Source of the DNA: Caldifarciminota bacterium
GTDB lineage: Bacteria > Hydrothermota > Hydrothermia > UBA1063 > CAJXJZ01
Direction of reading: 5' to 3'
Assembly (NCBI GenBank): GCA_027033555.1
Contig: JALVLE010000270.1
Coordinates: forward strand, 1-9,467
Length of the DNA: 9,467 nucleotides
This document shows, piece by piece, positions 1 through 6,698 of the stretch (positions are counted from its first letter, which is position 1; the number at the start of each line of letters is the position of its first letter). The notes below the pieces were generated by a model, which saw only the letters and a program-made list of their open reading frames with translations, did no database searches and was not told where the DNA came from. The position numbers and the translations under genes were made by a program.

Positions 1-1046
<1,046 letters not shown>

Positions 1047-1090
1047 TCTACCTCAACCCACTTTTCTGTCTTACTTTTTATATTATAATA

Positions 1091-1208
1091 GGCGGGCTAT
1101 CATACCCAGGGGGCCACACCCGGTAACATACCGAACCCGGAAGTTAAGCCCCTGGAGGCCGATGGTACTGCACCCGCGAGGGTGTGGGAGAGTAGGTTGT
1201 AGCCCGCC
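1091..1208 (+). rRNA. rrf: 5S ribosomal RNA
   Basis: A 118-base 5S rRNA gene lies 44 bases after the 23S gene, with no tRNA in the spacer. The two ends, GGCGGGCTA and TAGCCCGCC, form a perfect nine-base-pair helix I. The interior holds the conserved CCGAACCCGGAAGTTAAGCCC-type loop around 1131-1151 and the helix IV/V element GATGGTACTGC at about 1161-1171. Order and spacing fit a standard bacterial 23S-5S operon end. The boundaries are set by the terminal helix and could be off by one or two bases. Confidence 0.97.
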
Positions 1209-1221
1209 TTTTTATTTTTTT
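1200..1221 (+). terminator. probable rRNA operon terminator (5S terminal stem plus T-tract)
   Basis: The closing strand of 5S helix I (TAGCCCGCC) is followed at once by TTTTTATTTTTTT. No separate hairpin lies between the 5S gene and the T-tract, so the 5S stem itself may serve as the terminator stem, or termination may be factor-dependent. The T-tract overlaps the stop codon region of the convergent EAL gene, so there is no room for a further element before that gene. Confidence 0.45.
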
Positions 1222-2521
1222 AATATTCCAGATTTTCAGAATCAGTATTACCTTTGAATTTATGTATAATTTCCGGAGATGGACGTGCAAATAAATAGCC
1301 CTGTACAAGCTCTATCCCAAAATCCTTTAGTACATCCAATTCCTCTTTTTTCTCAACTCCTTCTACAATAATTTTGGATTTTATTCCGGAGGCAAAGTTA
1401 ATGAGAGACTTAAGGAGCTCTCTTTTTATAAAGCTCTTGTGGATGTCAATAATAAGGGATCTATCGTATTTTAGATATTGAGGTTCAAGTTGCGCAAGAA
1501 CTTCAAGGGAGGAGTAACCTGTGCCCACATCATCTATTGCTATTGAAAACCCCATTTTTCTCAGAGTCTTTACAGAGGCTTTGAAAAAAGACATATTTGT
1601 TATAGCGCTTTTCTCCGTTATTTCAAAGACAACTTGTTGAGGAGATATATCCTCAACTTTTAGCCAGCCAAGTATGTACCGAATTTCTCTGGAGAGATTT
1701 TGTAGGTAAAGAGAACTTGTGTTCATAAAAAGCTTCTTTTTACCAATATTCTTTGCAGAGCTTATTGCTTTTTTGACCGCAAGCCTTTCAAGATCAATAA
1801 GACATCCAGACTCCCGGGCTATTTGAAAAAGGAGCGTAGGTGCCCTGTAGAACGCAGGTAGGGTACCTCGTGATAAGGCTTCATATCCATAAATACTGTG
1901 GTCCTTTAAGTTTATAATTGGCTGAAAAAATATTTCAAGTGCTTCTTTTTCAATTAGTTCCCTGATTTTAATGTAATTTCTTCTGTTTCTGAAAGGATTC
2001 TCAGATTTTCGTATGGCCTCACGTAGTGCCCTTTCAATGGACCTTTCCAATCTTATTATGGGTTGCTGGAAAATAAAGGAATATCCAAAGCGCGGCTCAA
2101 GGGCGTAAGCGAGTTTTGGGCCATACCTGTTTTTTACAAATTCAGTAATATTTGTTCTGAAGAAGAAGCCAAGTTTTTTTAAATCCTCTTCTCCAGATTC
2201 TGCAACAAAAATTATGAAAGATTCTCCCCTTGCAAAATGTTTATAAATTGCGTGGGTTATGTCTTGTTCCCTCAGCCACTTTTTGATATTCTGGCTTATA
2301 TAATCAATTAGGTTATCATATACCTCCCACCCGTATTCTTCTTCTATTTCTTCTCCTCCTTCAAAATAAATATACAAAAGGCCTACAGGACCCTGCTCAA
2401 GGAGACTTCTTACCTTTTCTATACTGAGATGGACAGTTTCAAGATGACTAATTTCACAATTCAATATTGATTTGTATTTAAGCCATTCAATGCGAATTTT
2501 GTTTTCTTTTTTACTACTCAT
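1220..2521 (-). CDS. cyclic-di-GMP phosphodiesterase: degenerate GGDEF domain plus EAL domain
   Basis: A 433-residue cytoplasmic protein predicted to hydrolyse c-di-GMP to pGpG. The C-terminal EAL domain (about residues 185-425) keeps the residues known to bind metal and substrate: E214 in YEAL, N267 in MNTSS, E300 in FEITE, D330/D331 in IDDVGTGYSSL, K351 in LKYD, E387 in VEGVE and Q407 in VQGY. Loop 6 reads DDVGTG rather than the usual DDFGTG, a mild change. The N-terminal part (about 45-155) resembles a GGDEF domain whose signature has decayed to RGESF (98-102), so it should not make c-di-GMP; it may bind GTP or be structural. A charged helix (about 155-175) links the two parts. There is no signal peptide or membrane segment. 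The ATG shares an ATGA overlap with the upstream response regulator stop, and GGGAAG lies about 10 bases before it. This protein is the likely output of the adjacent kinase/receiver pair, which is inferred from position only. Confidence 0.93.
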   Translation of the reverse strand: MSSKKENKIRIEWLKYKSILNCEISHLETVHLSIEKVRSLLEQGPVGLLYIYFEGGEEIEEEYGWEVYDNLIDYISQNIKKWLREQDITHAIYKHFARGESFIIFVAESGEEDLKKLGFFFRTNITEFVKNRYGPKLAYALEPRFGYSFIFQQPIIRLERSIERALREAIRKSENPFRNRRNYIKIRELIEKEALEIFFQPIINLKDHSIYGYEALSRGTLPAFYRAPTLLFQIARESGCLIDLERLAVKKAISSAKNIGKKKLFMNTSSLYLQNLSREIRYILGWLKVEDISPQQVVFEITEKSAITNMSFFKASVKTLRKMGFSIAIDDVGTGYSSLEVLAQLEPQYLKYDRSLIIDIHKSFIKRELLKSLINFASGIKSKIIVEGVEKKEELDVLKDFGIELVQGYLFARPSPEIIHKFKGNTDSENLEY

Positions 2522-2886
2522 TTATTTAATACTTCCCTCACTTTTGCCACAAGTTCATCTGGATCAAAGGGCTTTGTTATATAATCCGTGGCTTTTTCTT
2601 TAATGGCTGTAAGTTTATCAACCCTTGAGTCTTTTACTGTTACCATAATTACAGGCAGGTTTTTTGTATTTTCACCCGCTCTTATCATTTTAAGTGTTTC
2701 CCATCCATCAACTTCAGGCATCATAACATCTAATAATACGCAGTCCACTTGATAGTCCATTAAAAATTGCAAAGCGTCTTTGCCGGATGGCATGGTTATC
2801 ACATCATATCCTTCTGATGAAAGGGTAGTATAAATGAGGTTTCTTACATCCTCATCATCGTCTATTACCAGAATCTTTTTTGACAT
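2518..2886 (-). CDS. single-domain response regulator (CheY-like receiver)
   Basis: A 122-residue stand-alone receiver domain with no DNA-binding or enzymatic output. The acidic pocket is at D9-D11 (VIDDDED), the phospho-acceptor is D53 (LLDVMMPEVDGWE), the switch threonine is T83 (IMVT) and the conserved lysine is K105 (ITKPFDP), so all residues needed for phosphotransfer are present. The length is normal for the family. The start overlaps the upstream kinase gene by 32 bases, and a strong purine-rich ribosome site precedes it. The stop overlaps the EAL gene start (ATGA). The neighbouring hybrid-free kinase is the probable phosphodonor. With no output domain of its own, the receiver probably acts by protein contact, the EAL protein being the nearest candidate partner; that link is inference. 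Confidence 0.96.
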   Translation of the reverse strand: MSKKILVIDDDEDVRNLIYTTLSSEGYDVITMPSGKDALQFLMDYQVDCVLLDVMMPEVDGWETLKMIRAGENTKNLPVIMVTVKDSRVDKLTAIKEKATDYITKPFDPDELVAKVREVLNK

Positions 2887-4366
2887 CTCCCTCCCCCCCT
2901 TTCACTGGTAATAAAATTTTAAACAGTGTGCCCTTCCCCTCTTCACTTTTTAGCTGGATTATACCTCCATGTAAGTCCACAACTTCTTTTACAATGCTTA
3001 AACCCAGACCTATCCCTCCAAAACGCCGTGTAGTGGAGCTTTCTACCTGATAAAACCTGTCAAAAATCTTTTTTAAATATTTTTTTGGAATCCCTATCCC
3101 TGTATCTTCCACTTCTATAATGGCGTATTTTTTGTTTTTACCCATTTTTATTCTTAAAGATACTTTACCTTTATTAGTAAATTTTACAGCATTATCCACA
3201 AGATTGCAAATCATGCTTTCAATGCTTTTCGCATCTCCAAGTAATACAAGGTGTTCAACAGATTCAAATTCCAGTTTGATTCCCTTTAGCTCAGCTACTG
3301 GTCTATAGTTTTCTATACATTTTTTAGCTATTTTCACCAGATCAATATTTTTCAGTGTGAGGTGGCTTTTTCCCACTTGGAACTTGGATATCTGGAGTAT
3401 GCTGTCTATTTTCAGGGAAAGCTCGTTCAGGTTTTTTTCAACAATTTTTAATGCCCCCAATGCTTCGTCTGAAATATTGCCTATTTTCCTTTTGCTTATG
3501 AGAGCTATGTATCCTATGGCTGAAGTTAAGGGTGTCTTTAATTCGTGTGAGACGTTTGCTATAAACTCATTTTTCATCCTATCAAGTTCTTTTAATTCTT
3601 CAAGAGTGCTTTTAAGACGTTCAATGTTTTCTTTTATGGTTGTTCTCATTTTTTCAAAGACACTCGCAAGCTCGCCTATTTCGTCTTTAGAATCAATTGA
3701 AAACTTTACATCAAGGTTTCCTTTTTCAAGCTGAAATGCAGCTTCTTTCAGTCGGTCAAGTTTTGCAGTTATTCCTTTTGCAATGATGGAGGATACAACA
3801 AAAGATAGCAAAATGGCTACAAGGATGATTATACTTATCACAATTAATGAGTGATTGATTTTCTGGATTATCTCAGATAGGTCATTTGCGTAATGCACAG
3901 TATATAGATGATTGCCGAATTCGTCTAAATACGGGACAAACACGTGTACTATGCTGGAGCTGTCCAGAACGGTATTGGGATAAAGTTTTTTGGCAGCTTC
4001 CAGCAAAGTGGATGGCAGGGTGTCGTGATGGGTTAAGCCCAGACGCGCTTTTTGAGAGTTGAAAAGTATTATTCCCCTGGGAGAAATAATTTCAATGTAT
4101 TTCAAATAGGGGTTATTTTGAAGGATAGGAAAAATCTCCCTATACAGAAGAAGAGGGGAAGAATTCTTGTAGGTTTCATAAGAGTGTATTATTGATGGGG
4201 TTGCTATTTCTGCATAATTTATCACATGTCTTGTTATATCTTTTTTGTTGGATTCAATGAAGTAGTGTAGAAATATCAGTCCACTTGAAGAAATTATTAG
4301 AAAAAAAAGAAGAGAATAGGCAAGACTTATTTTGGTTCTAATACTCATTTTTGACAGAAATCTCAT
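2855..4366 (-). CDS. membrane sensor histidine kinase (periplasmic sensor, HAMP, HisKA, HATPase)
   Basis: A 503-residue transmembrane kinase. Order of parts: a basic N-terminus, a membrane helix (about 12-35), an extracytoplasmic segment of about 135 residues, a second membrane helix (about 172-195), HAMP (about 196-250), HisKA with phospho-acceptor H274 (NVSHELKTPLTS), then the ATPase with N box (NLVDNAVKF, N388/N392), G1 box (DTGIGIP, from D421), F box (IFDRFYQ) and G2 box (GGIGLGLSIV). All catalytic motifs are intact. The sensor segment contains PYLKYIEIISPRG and a final FVPYLDEFG pattern, which suggests a single Cache/PDC-like fold, a tentative call. The start is uncertain: a TTG at 4372, an ATG at 4366 (chosen) or an ATG at 4348 (MSIRTKISLAYS, a common kinase N-terminus) are possible, and none has a clear Shine-Dalgarno site. 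The gene overlaps the upstream lipoprotein gene by 29 bases and the receiver gene by 32 bases. Confidence 0.95.
   Translation of the reverse strand: MRFLSKMSIRTKISLAYSLLFFLIISSSGLIFLHYFIESNKKDITRHVINYAEIATPSIIHSYETYKNSSPLLLYREIFPILQNNPYLKYIEIISPRGIILFNSQKARLGLTHHDTLPSTLLEAAKKLYPNTVLDSSSIVHVFVPYLDEFGNHLYTVHYANDLSEIIQKINHSLIVISIIILVAILLSFVVSSIIAKGITAKLDRLKEAAFQLEKGNLDVKFSIDSKDEIGELASVFEKMRTTIKENIERLKSTLEELKELDRMKNEFIANVSHELKTPLTSAIGYIALISKRKIGNISDEALGALKIVEKNLNELSLKIDSILQISKFQVGKSHLTLKNIDLVKIAKKCIENYRPVAELKGIKLEFESVEHLVLLGDAKSIESMICNLVDNAVKFTNKGKVSLRIKMGKNKKYAIIEVEDTGIGIPKKYLKKIFDRFYQVESSTTRRFGGIGLGLSIVKEVVDLHGGIIQLKSEEGKGTLFKILLPVKGGEGDVKKDSGNRR
2887..2899 (-). promoter_or_regulatory. ribosome binding site of the response regulator gene
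   Basis: Reading on the - strand, a run of seven G followed by AGGGAG lies directly before the ATG at 2886. It is an unusually strong and extended Shine-Dalgarno-like tract within the end of the kinase gene, where it encodes Gly/Glu residues (PVKGGEGD). It supports this start codon, which also gives the normal N-terminus for a receiver (MSKKILVIDDD). Its closeness to the ATG is slightly atypical. Confidence 0.7.
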
Positions 4367-5822
4367 TAGCAAGTATCATTCTATCAATACGTGGTTTCCA
4401 CTCAATACCGCGCGTTATATAGTAAGCGCTTCCCTCGTAAAAAAGAGGAATTACTGGAAGATCTTTTACGATGACGCTTTCAATCTTTTCAAGCCGTGGT
4501 TTCCTCTGAGTCTTTTTCAAAAGCGAACCAGTTGTTTCAATAAGTGAATCCAGCACAGGGTTTGAATACCCTGTGTAGTTTCTTACTCCAAGGGCCAGTG
4601 AAGGGATATAGGTGTGAAAATGGGCTTTTGCACTGGAGTAAATGTCAATTGACTGTGGAATTAAGGCCAGAAGGAATAGTTCAAAATCTCTTTGCTGTTT
4701 TACCCTTTTAAAGATTTTGTGCGGTTTTACACTCTCTATCGCTATATTTATCCCGTACTTATTGAGGTCTTTTTTTATAAGACGTGCGTATTCATAACGA
4801 TTATAAGAGACCAGTAGATGTACGGTGTCTCCTTTATAACTTGCATCATTCAGAAGTTTTTGTATATCTTCTTTCTGTACACAGTCTCTGCCATTAATTC
4901 CCAGAAAGCCGATTTGTGTGGGAAGTGCGAATTCATAGGCAGGTATAATTGTGTTCCCGGTGTAGGTTCTCATGCTCTCTGCTATTGCTTTCCTGCATAT
5001 ACTGTAATAAAGAGCCTTCCTGAAACTGAGTCTATCTAAAATCGGTTTTCTCAGGTTTACACCTATATATCTTAAGGCGTTAAGTGGGCCAGGGATTTTT
5101 AAAAGGTTGTATGCCTTTTTGTAGGTGTCTTCTGGGTTAAAGGTGAATACAAAATATAAGTTTTTCCTGTGTTTTGTTAAAGTGAGTAGATTTTCTGTGT
5201 TGAAAATAAAGATAACCTCTTCAAAGTTTGCTTTTGTCCCAAAGTATTCGTTGCCCGGAAATGCATGAATATTGCCGTTTAAATCTTTTTGTGAAAAAGT
5301 AAGGGCACCGGTTCCACATGAAAAAGTTTTAAGAAGTGAGTCTGGACAGTCCTTTTGAAGTATAAGAATCTCAGAGAGCCTTTCAAGGAAAGTAGCACAT
5401 GGTTTTTTTAACCTGAAGACAACTGTTTCGGAGTCAGTTTTATATACCTGGCTGATATCAGAGATGTCGGTTCTATATTCACTTTTTAGGTCATTTTGCA
5501 AATTTTCAAATGTGTATATTACATCTTCAGCTGTGAGGCGTTTGCCGGATTTAAATTTTACATTTTTCCTGAGATGAAAGACCCATGTAACACTGTCAGA
5601 ATTTTCCCAGTATTCCGCAAGCCCCGGCGTGGGCCGGAAATCTGCGTCAAATTTGACGAGAGGGTCATAAAAATTCATAAGTACGCTTACGGTAACAAAT
5701 TCAGCTTTTTCATTTGGAATATAGGTGAGTGGTGAGTAGGTAAAAACAATGGCAAGGGTACGTTTTTTACTGGCACAACCTGCAAGCAATATAACAAGGA
5801 GCAGCAATATTAGTTTTCTCAT
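4338..5822 (-). CDS. ABC-type oligopeptide-class solute-binding lipoprotein (SBP family 5)
   Basis: A 494-residue extracytoplasmic binding protein of the DppA/OppA/NikA class. The N-terminus is a lipoprotein signal: MRK, a hydrophobic stretch, then the lipobox LLAGC with C16 as the lipidated residue. Family 5 hallmarks follow in order: PGLAEYWENSDSVTWVFHLR and VKFKSGKRLTAEDVIYTF (about 66-105), GTGALTF (170-176), NLRKPILDRLSFRKALYYS (about 256-274), YSNPVLDSLIE (419-429) and LPVIPLFY (455-462). The length is close to the family norm. No permease or ATPase gene is adjacent; instead the gene is joined to recR by an ATGA overlap upstream and to the histidine kinase by a 29-base overlap downstream. 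It may capture a peptide or similar ligand for the kinase, or work with a transporter encoded elsewhere. The ligand cannot be told from sequence. Confidence 0.93.
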   Translation of the reverse strand: MRKLILLLLVILLAGCASKKRTLAIVFTYSPLTYIPNEKAEFVTVSVLMNFYDPLVKFDADFRPTPGLAEYWENSDSVTWVFHLRKNVKFKSGKRLTAEDVIYTFENLQNDLKSEYRTDISDISQVYKTDSETVVFRLKKPCATFLERLSEILILQKDCPDSLLKTFSCGTGALTFSQKDLNGNIHAFPGNEYFGTKANFEEVIFIFNTENLLTLTKHRKNLYFVFTFNPEDTYKKAYNLLKIPGPLNALRYIGVNLRKPILDRLSFRKALYYSICRKAIAESMRTYTGNTIIPAYEFALPTQIGFLGINGRDCVQKEDIQKLLNDASYKGDTVHLLVSYNRYEYARLIKKDLNKYGINIAIESVKPHKIFKRVKQQRDFELFLLALIPQSIDIYSSAKAHFHTYIPSLALGVRNYTGYSNPVLDSLIETTGSLLKKTQRKPRLEKIESVIVKDLPVIPLFYEGSAYYITRGIEWKPRIDRMILANEISVKNEY

Positions 5823-6415
5823 AGCTCTTTTCTCTCTGTGAGCGCATCTATGAGTGTCTGGCCATCCTGAAAAGAAAGGTCTGAACCCCGTGGGATCCCT
5901 CTTGAAATACGGGAAATTTTTATTTCTATACCTTCCTGTTCTATGAGATTTTTTATATAATATCCTGTGGTGTCACCCTCTACTGTGGGCGGGAGTGCAA
6001 GGACAACCTCAATAATTTTCTCTCTTTTTATTCTCTCAGGAATATCCTTGAGATAAAGATTTTCCGGAGTTTTGTTATTCGCCGGTGAAATCACTCCGCC
6101 TGTAACGTGATAATACCATTTTCTTCCCAATACTTTTTCAAGCAATATCACGTCTTCTGGCTTCTCAACCACGCACAGGATTTTTTCCCGGAGTTCATCT
6201 TTACATATTTCACAGATTTCCTCTTCAGAAAATCCATGGCAGTTTTTGCAGAGCATTACGTTTTTTAAAGTGTCAGTTAGGGCGTTTATGATTTCTTCGG
6301 CTGTATCCCTGTTTGATAGCAAAAAAAATGCAATTCTTTCAGCACTCTTTTCTCCCACAGAGGGTAGTTTAATAAGTGCACTTTTTAAACGTTCAAGATA
6401 GGAAACCCTGTACAT
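5819..6415 (-). CDS. recR: recombination mediator protein RecR
   Basis: A 198-residue RecR, normal in length, which with RecO/RecF helps load RecA at gaps and stalled forks. It shows the N-terminal helix-hairpin-helix (LIKLPSVGEKSAERIAFFLL, about 14-33), a four-cysteine zinc finger (C56, C59, C68, C71; spacing CX2C-X8-CX2C), then the Toprim domain with CVVEKPEDV (E84) and PTVEGDTTGYYI (about 143-154), and the C-terminal SRGIPRGSDL element. Two spots differ from the usual RecR wording: SPANNKTPENL replaces the common SPLDGIGPEDL type loop, and FQDGQTL replaces the usual YADETTL-like end. The start at ATG 6415 fits the family N-terminus and lies 23 bases inside the end of ebfC. The stop overlaps the next gene by ATGA. 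The dnaX-ebfC-recR order is common in bacteria and confirms the call. Confidence 0.97.
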   Translation of the reverse strand: MYRVSYLERLKSALIKLPSVGEKSAERIAFFLLSNRDTAEEIINALTDTLKNVMLCKNCHGFSEEEICEICKDELREKILCVVEKPEDVILLEKVLGRKWYYHVTGGVISPANNKTPENLYLKDIPERIKREKIIEVVLALPPTVEGDTTGYYIKNLIEQEGIEIKISRISRGIPRGSDLSFQDGQTLIDALTERKEL

Positions 6416-6698
6416 CTTTGGGAATACCCTTCATGTATTCGTTGGTAAGTTCTTTTATCCTTGTATCCACCTTTTTGCGCGCGTTCTGGAAAGCTTCTTT
6501 CACGGCCTTTTTGAGTTTTTTACTATCTGTGATTTCGTTTATTTCAATGTCCTCCAGGTTGTATTCCCCGGATAGAACCACCTTTACGTTTCCATCTTTG
6601 GAGCTTCCTTCTTCCCTGATTTTTCTGATTTCTTTTTGCAATTTTTTCATCTGGGATTGCATCTTTCTGGCATCATTCATTAATTTGAACAGATCCAT
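6393..6698 (-). CDS. ebfC: YbaB/EbfC nucleoid-associated DNA-binding protein
   Basis: A 101-residue small DNA-binding protein of the YbaB/EbfC family, which forms tweezer-like dimers and coats DNA. The N-terminal amphipathic helix (LMNDARKMQSQMKKLQKEI, about 6-24) is the family hallmark. It is followed by the central sheet (VKVVLSGEYNLEDIEI, about 39-54) and a basic C-terminal helix (KAVKEAFQNARKKV, about 64-77). The C-terminal end MKGIPKDVQGFLS is also family-like. It lies between dnaX and recR as in many bacteria, overlapping dnaX by 26 bases and recR by 23 bases, so the three are probably translated in a coupled manner. A textbook Shine-Dalgarno sequence inside the dnaX tail fixes the start. 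Confidence 0.96.
   Translation of the reverse strand: MDLFKLMNDARKMQSQMKKLQKEIRKIREEGSSKDGNVKVVLSGEYNLEDIEINEITDSKKLKKAVKEAFQNARKKVDTRIKELTNEYMKGIPKDVQGFLS

Noticed and set aside
1084..1089. TATAAT just before the 5S gene
   Set aside because: It is one base from the 5S 5' end, so a start directed by it would fall inside 5S, and no -35 box lies 17 bases upstream. It is best read as AT-rich spacer.
3120..3734. Plus-strand open frames of 62 and 125 codons opposite the kinase gene
   Set aside because: They are antisense shadows of a clearly coding frame, with phenylalanine/serine-rich low-complexity products typical of the opposite strand of lysine-rich genes.
4348..4372. Alternative kinase starts (TTG 4372, ATG 4348)
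   Set aside because: None of the starts has a clear ribosome site. ATG 4366 was kept as an ATG close to the full frame, but ATG 4348 remains possible and this is not treated as a finding.
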